Below are positions 1 through 5,132 of a stretch of 6,282 nt of DNA, piece after piece (the first letter of the stretch is position 1; each line of letters begins with the position of its first letter). Both the position numbers and the translations under genes were made by a program. Origin of the DNA: JBMNNS01 sp050942625 (GTDB lineage Bacteria > Bacillota > Dethiobacteria > DTU022 > UBA8154); assembly GCA_050942625.1 (NCBI GenBank), contig JBMNNS010000089.1, forward strand, positions 1 through 6,282, in the 5' to 3' direction. The notes under the pieces are model-generated. The model had not been told where the DNA came from and ran no database searches. It worked only from the letters and a program-made list of their open reading frames with translations.

Positions 1-920
1 AATGGGTAGAGGGCGAAAATAATGAGTATGGACGTTTTATAGTAGAACCGCTAGAAAGAGGTTACGGAACCACTCTGGGTAATTCTTTGCGCAGGATACT
101 GCTTTCATCCTTGCCTGGAGCAGCCGTCGTCAGCTTGAAGATCGAAGGTGTCCTGCATGAGTTTTCAGTGATACCGCACGTCATTGAAGATACTCCGCAG
201 ATTATTTTAAATCTGAAAAAACTAAGGTTGGCAATCTATTCCGATGAACCTCAGCTGTTGATTATTGATGCTGAGGGGGAAGGTGAAGTAAGAGCCAGTG
301 ATATTAAAGCACCTGCAGATGTTAAAATACTCAACCCTGATCTACTCATCGCCACCCTTGAAAAAGGTGGAAGGCTTAATATGGAAATTACTGCCAGTAA
401 GGGACGTGGTTATGTACCTGCTGTACGCAATAAAATGCCCAACCAACCCATTGGCGTAATACCCGTAGACTCTATTTTTACACCAATTAAAAAAGTTAAC
501 TACACTGTAGAAGATACCCGTGTAGGGCAGGTAACGGATTATGACAAGCTAACACTTGAGGTCTGGACCGACGGTAGCATTAAACCGGATGAAGCTATTA
601 GCATGGGTGGAAGTATACTGAGTAAGCACCTGGAACTGTTCATTAACCTTACAGAAAAACCGGAAGAAGTGGAAACCCCTGAAGACAAAGAAGAAGAAGA
701 CAAAGAAAAAGTATTGGAACTGACTATTGAAGAACTGGACCTTTCTGTGCGCTCTTACAACTGTCTAAAGAGGGCAGGAATAAATACGGTGGATGAACTG
801 GTGCGTAAAACAGAAGAAGAAATGATGAAGGTAAGAAACCTGGGGAAAAAGTCCTTAGAAGAAGTACAAAATAAATTATCCCAATTGGGATTAAGCCTTA
901 AGGATTCGGATACAGAATAA
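1..920 (+). CDS. rpoA: DNA-directed RNA polymerase subunit alpha (5' partial)
   Basis: Alpha subunit of RNA polymerase; its dimer is the scaffold on which beta and beta' assemble. The first whole codon is at position 3, giving 305 visible residues. The reading frame is open to the left edge, so the start lies outside; compared with the roughly 314-residue family length, about ten residues are missing. The N-terminal domain shows the conserved LERGYGTTLGNSLRRILLSS stretch (visible residues 18-37) followed by GVLHEF, and later GRGY, QPIGVIPVDSIFTP and RVGQVTDYDKLTLEVWTDGS. A strongly acidic linker (EEVETPEDKEEEDKEK) leads to the C-terminal domain that binds UP elements and activators, with ELDLSVRSYNCLKRAGI and the helix-hairpin-helix KVRNLGKKSLEE. 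The TTG at 87 is an internal Leu codon, not a start. rplQ follows after 62 bases, presumably in the same transcript. Confidence 0.98.
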   Translation, partial: WVEGENNEYGRFIVEPLERGYGTTLGNSLRRILLSSLPGAAVVSLKIEGVLHEFSVIPHVIEDTPQIILNLKKLRLAIYSDEPQLLIIDAEGEGEVRASDIKAPADVKILNPDLLIATLEKGGRLNMEITASKGRGYVPAVRNKMPNQPIGVIPVDSIFTPIKKVNYTVEDTRVGQVTDYDKLTLEVWTDGSIKPDEAISMGGSILSKHLELFINLTEKPEEVETPEDKEEEDKEKVLELTIEELDLSVRSYNCLKRAGINTVDELVRKTEEEMMKVRNLGKKSLEEVQNKLSQLGLSLKDSDTE

Positions 921-931
921 AAAGGGAAATA

Positions 932-982
932 CCTTAAGTAAGGGGGTGCGGGGCTGGTTTCAAGAGAGACCAGTGATAATCT
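932..982 (+). promoter_or_regulatory. rplQ leader: distant Shine-Dalgarno separated from the ATG by a hairpin
   Basis: The only strong Shine-Dalgarno-like run before rplQ, AGGGGGTG at 941-948, lies 34 bases from the ATG at 983, far beyond normal spacing. Between them is a hairpin: CTGGTTT (954-960) pairs with AGACCAG (967-973), 7 bp with one G-U pair and a CAAGAG loop. Folding shortens the effective distance to about 14 bases. A weaker hairpin, CCTT (932-935) with AAGG (940-943), would cover the start of the SD. The frame has a TAA at 977-979, so no earlier in-frame start is possible. Base pairing is seen in the sequence; a regulatory role is inference. Confidence 0.45.
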
Positions 983-1324
983 ATGAGATATCGCAAGTTT
1001 AATCGCAAAGTAGGTCCGCGGAGATCTTTGTTGCGAAACCTGGTCACGTCTTTGTTTATAGCCGGACGGATCGAAACTACGGAAGCTAAAGCTAAGGAGG
1101 CCCGGCGGATTGCTGAAAAGTTAATAACCCTGGCTAAAAGGGGCGATTTGCATGCTCGCAGGCAAGCCCTATCCTATATGCTTGATGAAAGTGCAGTTAC
1201 CAAGTTATTTGAAACAATAGGCCCCCAATTTGAAGACAGGGACGGGGGGTACACCCGTATCATTAAGAAGGGTTTTCGCCAGGGGGACGGGGCACCGGTG
1301 GTGTTGTTGGAGCTAGTAAGCTAG
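983..1324 (+). CDS. rplQ: 50S ribosomal protein L17
   Basis: L17 is a protein of the large ribosomal subunit. The product is 113 residues, the usual length of the short Firmicutes form, and aligns by eye along the whole family: MRYRKFNRKVG at the N-terminus, LLRNLVTSLF (residues 17-26), RIETTEAKAKEARRIAEKLI (29-48), the hallmark KRGDLHARRQAL (52-63), then DRDGGYTRIIKKGFRQGDGAP and a LLELV terminus. Its place directly after rpoA is the standard bacterial arrangement. The ATG at 983 is chosen because it gives the conserved N-terminus and a stop codon lies two codons upstream. No Shine-Dalgarno sits at normal distance; see the leader entry. The TAG stop (1322-1324) touches a long inverted repeat, and the gene is then separated from the next one by 411 bases. 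Confidence 0.97.
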   Translation: MRYRKFNRKVGPRRSLLRNLVTSLFIAGRIETTEAKAKEARRIAEKLITLAKRGDLHARRQALSYMLDESAVTKLFETIGPQFEDRDGGYTRIIKKGFRQGDGAPVVLLELVS

Positions 1325-1423
1325 CTGGGTGGTAGCGGCACTGCAGCAGAAGGCTCCAGGGTCAGGTGGCCAAGGTCCCCCTGACCGAAGTCGCTTCTGC
1401 AAGCAGCACCGCTACCATCTGGC
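1324..1423 (+). repeat. Long imperfect inverted repeat / hairpin right after rplQ
   Basis: The two halves of this 100-base stretch pair over about 33 bp. The outer stem 1324-1338 pairs with 1409-1423 (15 bp including four G-U pairs, core GGTAGCGG/CCGCTACC). After a 2x2 mismatch, CTGC 1341-1344 pairs with GCAG 1403-1406; after a small bulge, GCAGAAG 1346-1352 pairs with CTTCTGC 1394-1400. A symmetric 7x7 internal loop follows, then GGTCAGG 1360-1366 pairs with CCTGACC 1380-1386 around a 13-nt loop. No T-run follows, so it is not a canonical intrinsic terminator. It could be a structured RNA, a 3' end protecting the rpoA-rplQ message, or a palindromic repetitive element. It is immediately followed by a GC-rich run (GGCGCGGCGCGGGG). 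Confidence 0.7.
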
Positions 1424-1448
1424 GCGGCGCGGGGAAAGCTGTGAATTG

Positions 1449-1566
1449 GCTGGTGATATTAATTTGGTTTACGTTGACATCCAAGCTTGGTGCATGTGTG
1501 GCAGATCATGTTGGCTTCTGCGGGCATCGCCAACCTTCAGAACCGGTTTTTTTAGCAGGTAGCCTT
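1449..1566 (+). repeat. 118-bp direct repeat, copy 1
   Basis: This stretch, beginning GCTGGTGATATTAATTTGG and ending TTTAGCAGGTAGCCTT, recurs base for base at 1581-1698 (offset 132, spacer of 14 bp). It contains a TTGACA hexamer (1474-1479), the perfect 10-bp palindrome CCAAGCTTGG (1481-1490) and a hairpin ending in T7 (1511-1553). It lies in the gene-free gap between rplQ and ecfA1. Short open frames cross it, but they have no ribosome binding site and no recognisable product. I do not recognise the element. Confidence 0.95.
1511..1553 (+). terminator. Terminator-like hairpin with T7 in repeat copy 1, with a competing hairpin
   Basis: TTGG(1511-1514) plus TTCTG(1516-1520) can pair with CAGAA(1538-1542) plus CCGG(1543-1546): 9 bp with one bulged C and two outer G-U pairs, and a GGC/GCC pair inside the loop. 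T7 (1547-1553) follows directly. An alternative stem, GTTGGC (1510-1515) with GCCAAC (1529-1534), uses some of the same bases and excludes it. The arrangement could be an ordinary weak terminator or an attenuator; the pairing is seen, the function is inferred. Confidence 0.45.
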
Positions 1567-1580
1567 CTACTGAGCTATTA

Positions 1581-1698
1581 GCTGGTGATATTAATTTGGT
1601 TTACGTTGACATCCAAGCTTGGTGCATGTGTGGCAGATCATGTTGGCTTCTGCGGGCATCGCCAACCTTCAGAACCGGTTTTTTTAGCAGGTAGCCTT
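1581..1698 (+). repeat. 118-bp direct repeat, copy 2
   Basis: An exact copy of 1449-1566. It ends 37 bases before the ecfA1 ATG. The sequences flanking the two copies differ (ATTG versus ATTA before, CTACTGAGC versus GTTACTGTT after), so the duplicated unit is sharply bounded. Complete identity over 118 bp in non-coding DNA points to a recent duplication or to ongoing homogenisation by recombination. Confidence 0.95.
1643..1685 (+). terminator. Terminator-like hairpin with T7 in repeat copy 2
   Basis: The same structure as in copy 1, shifted by 132 bases: stem halves 1643-1652 and 1670-1678, T7 at 1679-1685, and the competing GTTGGC/GCCAAC hairpin at 1642-1666. Being the nearer copy to ecfA1, it would be the last decision point before the ECF genes if transcription arrives from rplQ or from a promoter in the gap. 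Confidence 0.45.
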
Positions 1699-1735
1699 GT
1701 TACTGTTTTACCATCTATAATTCTGGGAGTTATAA

Positions 1736-2569
1736 ATGTGTGCAGCGCTTTTAGAAGTAAAAAATGTTTCTTATAAATATCTTCTGGGCGGGGAGAAAAA
1801 AATCCTGGCATTGCAAAACCTTTCCCTGAGGGTTAATGAGGGCGATTATGTAGCCCTTATTGGGCCGAATGGGTCGGGGAAGTCAACCCTGGCCCGGCTT
1901 TTGAACGCCCTTTTGTTACCAACTGAGGGGGAAGTTCTGGTTGATGGGTATAGCACTTCCCTGGAGGAATACCGGTGGGAAATTCGTCGCAGGGTAGGGA
2001 TGGTTTTTCAGAACCCGGATAATCAGATTGTGGCGACGACGGTGGAGGAGGATGTAGCTTTTGGCCTGGAAAATCTGGGTTTGGAGCCGGATCTTATCCG
2101 CCGGCGGGTTGCAGAGTCTTTGGAACTCGTAGGTTTGCAGCCTTTTGCCCGCCATGCCCCCCACCTTCTTTCGGGTGGGCAAAAACAAAGGTTGGCTATT
2201 GCCGGTGTTATTGGAATGCGTCCCCGTTGCCTGGTGCTTGATGAGCCTACAGCCATGCTGGATCCCCAGGGTAGACGAGAGGTGCTTGAAACAATTAAAA
2301 GGCTTAACAGGGAAGAGGGTATCACGCTGGTCCATATTACCCATTTCATGGAGGAAGCCCTGGATGCAGATACTGTTTTGGTGATGGATAAGGGGCAGGT
2401 TGTGCAAAGTGGCAGCCCGGTTGATATTTTTGGCGGGGAAAAGGATCTAGATGCCCTGGGGCTTGAAATTCCAACCATTCCCAGATTGGTTCAGATTTTA
2501 CGGGCCGGTGGGATAGAGATACCCCAAAGTATATTGACCGTTGATGATCTGGTGGCATTTCTATGTTAA
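1736..2569 (+). CDS. ecfA1: ECF transporter ATPase EcfA1 (CbiO-type)
   Basis: One of two ATP-binding subunits of an energy-coupling factor (ECF) importer, which drives uptake of vitamins or metal ions at the cytoplasmic face of the membrane. The 277-residue product has a complete ABC ATPase: Walker A GPNGSGKST (43-51), Q-loop FQNPDNQ (91-97, Gln92), signature LSGGQ (145-149), Walker B CLVLDE (165-170, catalytic Glu170), D-loop MLDP (174-177) and switch His203 in ITH. The FQNPDNQ form is typical of the EcfA1/CbiO branch. ATG at 1736 has GGGAG (1725-1729) six bases upstream. Its stop overlaps the start of ecfA2 by 7 bases, so the two are translationally coupled and likely made in equal amounts. 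No S component is adjacent, as expected for the shared (group II) modules found next to truA in Firmicutes. In other nomenclatures it is cbiO1 or ybxA. Confidence 0.95.
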   Translation: MCAALLEVKNVSYKYLLGGEKKILALQNLSLRVNEGDYVALIGPNGSGKSTLARLLNALLLPTEGEVLVDGYSTSLEEYRWEIRRRVGMVFQNPDNQIVATTVEEDVAFGLENLGLEPDLIRRRVAESLELVGLQPFARHAPHLLSGGQKQRLAIAGVIGMRPRCLVLDEPTAMLDPQGRREVLETIKRLNREEGITLVHITHFMEEALDADTVLVMDKGQVVQSGSPVDIFGGEKDLDALGLEIPTIPRLVQILRAGGIEIPQSILTVDDLVAFLC

Positions 2570-3423
2570 TAGAAACAAAGGATTTGTCCTATACCTACAT
2601 GCCGGGGACACCTTTTGAGGTGGAAGCATTGAAGGGGGTCAATATAGGAATTGAGCAGGGGGAATTTATTGGCATCATTGGGGAAACGGGATCGGGTAAA
2701 ACTACCCTAATCCAGCATTTTAACGGCTTACTAAAGCCGACTGCCGGTGAAATATTCATAGATGGCCAAAACATCTGGGACAAGGATACGGACTTACGCA
2801 AGCTACGTGCCCAGATCGCATTATTGTTTCAATTCCCTGAACACCAGCTTTTTGAGGAAACTGTTTTTAAGGACGTTTCCTTTGGACCCAAAAACCTGGG
2901 GCTGGAAAATGCAGAATTAAGAAAACGAGTTCTGGAGGGGCTAAGGCTCGTTGGCCTGGACGCCGAAGAGTACGCTGAACGTTCCCCCTTTAGCCTGAGC
3001 GGTGGTGAAAAACGCAGGGTGGCCATGGCAGGTATTCTAGCTATGCAACCGGAAGCAATTATTCTGGACGAGCCGACAGCCGGCCTGGATCCTGCAGGAA
3101 GGCGCAGCTTTCTGGAACAAATTAAAAGACTGCACAGGGAAAAAAAGATTACGATCATCATGGTGACCCATAACATGGAGGAAGCTTCCCTTCTGGCAGG
3201 CCGGCTTTTTGTCCTTTCCAGGGGAAGCCTGGTACTGCAGGGTAGTCCTGCAGAAATATTTCAGTCAGCAGAAACCATTAAGGAAATAGGACTGGATCTG
3301 CCGCCACTTACTACTCTGTTGCAGGAACTCAAAAAATCCGGCAAAAATATTCGCACCGATATTTTTACCGTGGAAAAAGCAGGGAAGGAAATTCTTAACC
3401 TCTATCGGAGGTGTAGGCGGTGA
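2563..3423 (+). CDS. ecfA2: ECF transporter ATPase EcfA2 (CbiO-type)
   Basis: Second ATPase of the ECF module, expected to pair with EcfA1 as a heterodimer that docks on EcfT. The 286-residue product carries all ABC motifs: Walker A GETGSGKTT (40-48), Q-loop FQFPEHQLFEETV (89-101, Gln90), signature LSGGE (145-149), Walker B AIILDE (165-170), D-loop GLDP (174-177) and His203 in VTH. FPEHQLFEETV is characteristic of the EcfA2 branch and separates it from its neighbour. Both ATPases keep intact catalytic residues, so both sites look competent. ATG at 2563 lies inside the end of ecfA1, with GGTGG (2551-2555) seven bases upstream. The gene ends 4 bases before ecfT. The C-terminal ~55 residues after LGLDLPPLTTLL are an accessory region usual for these subunits. 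It is also named cbiO2 or ybaE. Confidence 0.95.
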   Translation: MLIETKDLSYTYMPGTPFEVEALKGVNIGIEQGEFIGIIGETGSGKTTLIQHFNGLLKPTAGEIFIDGQNIWDKDTDLRKLRAQIALLFQFPEHQLFEETVFKDVSFGPKNLGLENAELRKRVLEGLRLVGLDAEEYAERSPFSLSGGEKRRVAMAGILAMQPEAIILDEPTAGLDPAGRRSFLEQIKRLHREKKITIIMVTHNMEEASLLAGRLFVLSRGSLVLQGSPAEIFQSAETIKEIGLDLPPLTTLLQELKKSGKNIRTDIFTVEKAGKEILNLYRRCRR

Positions 3424-3427
3424 ACAG

Positions 3428-4225
3428 ATGAAAAGCATAACATTGGGCCATTACCTGCCTGGAGATTCACTTTTGCACAAGATGGATCCACGCGTAAAGT
3501 TAGTGAGCCTCCTTTTTCTTATTCTGGCTCTTTTTTTGCTTAAGTCATTCACAGGATTTCTTTTTTTTGCTGCCTTTGTAGTCGCTATTTTTTTTGTTTC
3601 CCGCCTTCCCTGGCGCTATTTTTTGCGGGGGTTAAGGCCTATTTCATATATAATAGTACTGACTTTGCTTCTTCATATATTTTTTACGAAGGGGGGGCGC
3701 GTTTACTGGCGCCTGGGTCCGTTAACGATCGAAGAGACAGGTGTTTATTTAGGGGTATTTATGACCCTCAGGCTTACCCTGCTTGTTATTACTACCCTGC
3801 TAATCACGTTGACCACCTCCCCAATCGCCTTTTCCGATGCCATAGAATACCTGCTACGGCCTTTTCGCAGGTTGGGGATCCCGGGGCATGAAATAGCTAT
3901 GATGATGACCATTGCCATAAGATTTATTCCGACGCTTATGGAGGAAAGCGATAAAATTCGCAAAGCCCAAATGGCAAGGGGAGCCGATTTTGAAACGGGC
4001 AACATATTTAAACGTGCCCGCAATATGGTCCCCCTGCTGGTACCGCTTTTCGTTAGTGCCTTCAGGCGTGCTGACGAACTGGCCATTGCAATGGAATCCC
4101 GCTGCTACCGTGGGGGGGAGAACCGTACCAGGATGAGGGAGCTTAAAACTCGGCCCCTTGATTACTTTAGTTTTGCGGTAGTGCTGGGATTTGTGGTGAC
4201 TATTGTACTGGCTGGGTGGCGTTGA
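3428..4225 (+). CDS. ecfT: ECF transporter transmembrane subunit EcfT
   Basis: Membrane scaffold of the ECF importer that links the two ATPases to whichever S component binds the substrate. The 265-residue protein starts with the family motif GHYLPGDSLLHKMDPRVKL and has hydrophobic segments near residues 25-40, 43-58, 73-87, 105-128 and 247-263, with a further one near 154-170. The two coupling-helix motifs that contact the ATPases are visible as ARG in QMARGADF (183-185) and SRC in AMESRCYRGG (224-226); the second departs from a strict Ala-Arg-Gly, keeping the essential Arg. Between them lies VPLLVPLFVSAFRRADELA. ATG at 3428 is 4 bases after ecfA2; GGCGGTGA just upstream can serve as ribosome binding site, with GGAGG (3407-3411) further off. 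Transport substrate cannot be deduced because S components are encoded elsewhere. Confidence 0.95.
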   Translation: MKSITLGHYLPGDSLLHKMDPRVKLVSLLFLILALFLLKSFTGFLFFAAFVVAIFFVSRLPWRYFLRGLRPISYIIVLTLLLHIFFTKGGRVYWRLGPLTIEETGVYLGVFMTLRLTLLVITTLLITLTTSPIAFSDAIEYLLRPFRRLGIPGHEIAMMMTIAIRFIPTLMEESDKIRKAQMARGADFETGNIFKRARNMVPLLVPLFVSAFRRADELAIAMESRCYRGGENRTRMRELKTRPLDYFSFAVVLGFVVTIVLAGWR

Positions 4226-4242
4226 TGCTGATTCACTAATCT

Positions 4243-5004
4243 ATGAAATGGGTGTCGGTTTTGCAAAACTACATGGTTGTTATTTCCTATGATGGTACGG
4301 CTTACCATGGGTTCCAATACCAAAAAAATGCACTTACCATTCAAGAGGTTTTGGAAAAAAACCTTACTAAGCTTTTCCGTCAGCGCATCAAGGTAGAGGT
4401 AGCGGGCAGGACGGATGCGGGGGTACATGCACGGAACCAAACCATTAGCTTTTTTGCACCGCCACTTATTCTTCCGGAGCGTTTACCACTGGCATTAAGG
4501 GGCCTGCTGCCTCCTGATATTGTTACACTATGGGCAAAGGCAGTACCCGACAGCTTTAATGCCCGCAGGAGTGCTTTGGCAAAGGTATACTCTTACACTA
4601 TCGACAATGGTAAATATCCCGATGTTTTTAAAAGGAATTTTGCCTGTCACATTCCCTACCGGCTGGATTTAGAGGCCATGGAGGAAGCTGCTTCCTACTT
4701 GATAGGGGAACACGATTTCAAATCATTCCAAGCAGCAGGCAGCAAAGTTAAAAGTACAGTGCGCACCCTATACAGGCTGACTATTACTCAAAAAGATAAT
4801 TTTATTGTTATTGCTTACACCGGGAATGGTTTTCTTTACAAGATGGTACGCATCATTACCGGTACCCTTATCAATGTAGGCCTTCAGAAAACCCATCCCC
4901 AGCAGCTACAGGAAATTTTGGAAAGTAAAAATAGGGCTGTTGCCGGGGAAACAGCCCAAGCAAAGGGCCTTTGCTTGGAAAAAGTGCTCTATGGCGATCT
5001 ATAG
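4243..5004 (+). CDS. truA: tRNA pseudouridine(38-40) synthase TruA
   Basis: Converts uridines 38, 39 and 40 in the anticodon arm of many tRNAs to pseudouridine in the cytoplasm. Visible motifs are ISYDGTAYHGFQ (residues 14-25), the catalytic loop AGRTDAGVHA (54-63) with nucleophile Asp58, SFNARRSALAKVYSY (104-118), IGEHDFKSF (154-162) and GNGFLYKMVRIITGTLINVG (194-213), ending GLCLEKVLYG. Length 253 is normal for the family. The start is uncertain. ATG 4243 has no clear Shine-Dalgarno; Met11 (ATG 4273) and a TTG at 4261 are in-frame alternatives that all keep the whole catalytic domain. It follows ecfT by 17 bases and is probably cotranscribed with it. A promoter for rplM begins two bases after the stop. 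Confidence 0.95.
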   Translation: MKWVSVLQNYMVVISYDGTAYHGFQYQKNALTIQEVLEKNLTKLFRQRIKVEVAGRTDAGVHARNQTISFFAPPLILPERLPLALRGLLPPDIVTLWAKAVPDSFNARRSALAKVYSYTIDNGKYPDVFKRNFACHIPYRLDLEAMEEAASYLIGEHDFKSFQAAGSKVKSTVRTLYRLTITQKDNFIVIAYTGNGFLYKMVRIITGTLINVGLQKTHPQQLQEILESKNRAVAGETAQAKGLCLEKVLYGDL

Positions 5005-5005
5005 C

Positions 5006-5034
5006 TTGACGACCTACTATTATTATATTAAAAT
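5006..5034 (+). promoter_or_regulatory. Sigma-A-type promoter for rplM-rpsI
   Basis: A -35 box TTGACG (5006-5011, five of six consensus) and a -10 box TAAAAT (5029-5034, five of six) are spaced by exactly 17 bases, the optimum for housekeeping sigma. Transcription would begin near 5041, giving a leader of about 92 bases before rplM. It lies directly behind the truA stop codon, so the ribosomal protein pair can be made independently of the ECF-truA genes. Confidence 0.75.
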
Positions 5035-5040
5035 AAGCGT

Positions 5041-5132
5041 TGTAACTAACGGTATATTCACTGCAGGAAGGAGGTGTGCTTGCTTGCCGGAAAAGGCTAG
5101 GTTATGGCATTTGGATCCGGCAGGCTAAAGCG
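5041..5132 (+). promoter_or_regulatory. rplM leader RNA with Shine-Dalgarno and hairpin (candidate L13 leader)
   Basis: A near-perfect Shine-Dalgarno AAGGAGGTG (5068-5076) is 56 bases from the rplM ATG (5133). The space is filled by one strong hairpin: GCTT (5078-5081) pairs with AAGC (5128-5131), and after a TA bulge GCTTGCCGG (5082-5090) pairs with CCGGCAGGC (5117-5125), 13 bp in all with one G-U pair and a 26-nt loop. When folded, the SD and the ATG are brought within a few bases of each other. Rfam describes an L13 ribosomal protein leader (L13_leader, RF00555) in this position in Firmicutes, thought to mediate autoregulation by L13; membership here is inferred from position and architecture, not from a model search. 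Confidence 0.65.
5084..5128 (+). CDS. Possible 14-codon leader peptide before rplM
   Basis: TTG at 5084 is 7 bases after the AAGGAGGTG site, the normal spacing, and opens a frame reading MPEKARLWHLDPAG before a TAA at 5126-5128. That stop is 4 bases before the rplM ATG, so translation could be coupled. It lies wholly inside the leader hairpin, which a ribosome would unfold. The alternative is that the frame is chance and the SD acts on rplM through the folded hairpin. A TTG start and no known homologue keep confidence low. Confidence 0.25.
   Translation: MPEKARLWHLDPAG

Noticed and set aside
87..89. TTG at 87 as the rpoA start
   Set aside because: The frame continues upstream to the window edge with conserved alpha-subunit residues (GRFIVEPLERGYGTTLGNS), so this is an internal Leu codon.
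1449..1698. Direct repeats as a CRISPR array
   Set aside because: There are only two units, each 118 bp with a 14-bp spacer, unlike CRISPR repeats of about 24-40 bp with similar-sized spacers, and no cas genes are present.
1716..1721. TATAAT just upstream of ecfA1 as a -10 box
   Set aside because: It has no -35 partner at 16-18 bases, and a start about 7 bases downstream would cut into the ribosome binding site. It is better seen as chance in AT-rich DNA.
1329..1776. Three overlapping + strand open frames (1329-1562, 1366-1581, 1585-1776) in the rplQ-ecfA1 gap, two sharing a peptide beginning ILIWFTLTSKLG
   Set aside because: The shared peptide is only the translation of the exact DNA duplication. 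The frames overlap each other, lack ribosome binding sites, run into ecfA1 and match no family I know.
1916..2478. Long minus-strand open frames opposite ecfA1 (and similar ones opposite ecfA2 and ecfT)
   Set aside because: They are antisense shadows of strongly conserved + strand genes, with unconvincing proteins and no start signals.
5076..5078. GTG at 5076 as the rplM start
   Set aside because: It overlaps the Shine-Dalgarno and would add 19 residues not found in L13. The family begins at the MRTTYM sequence.
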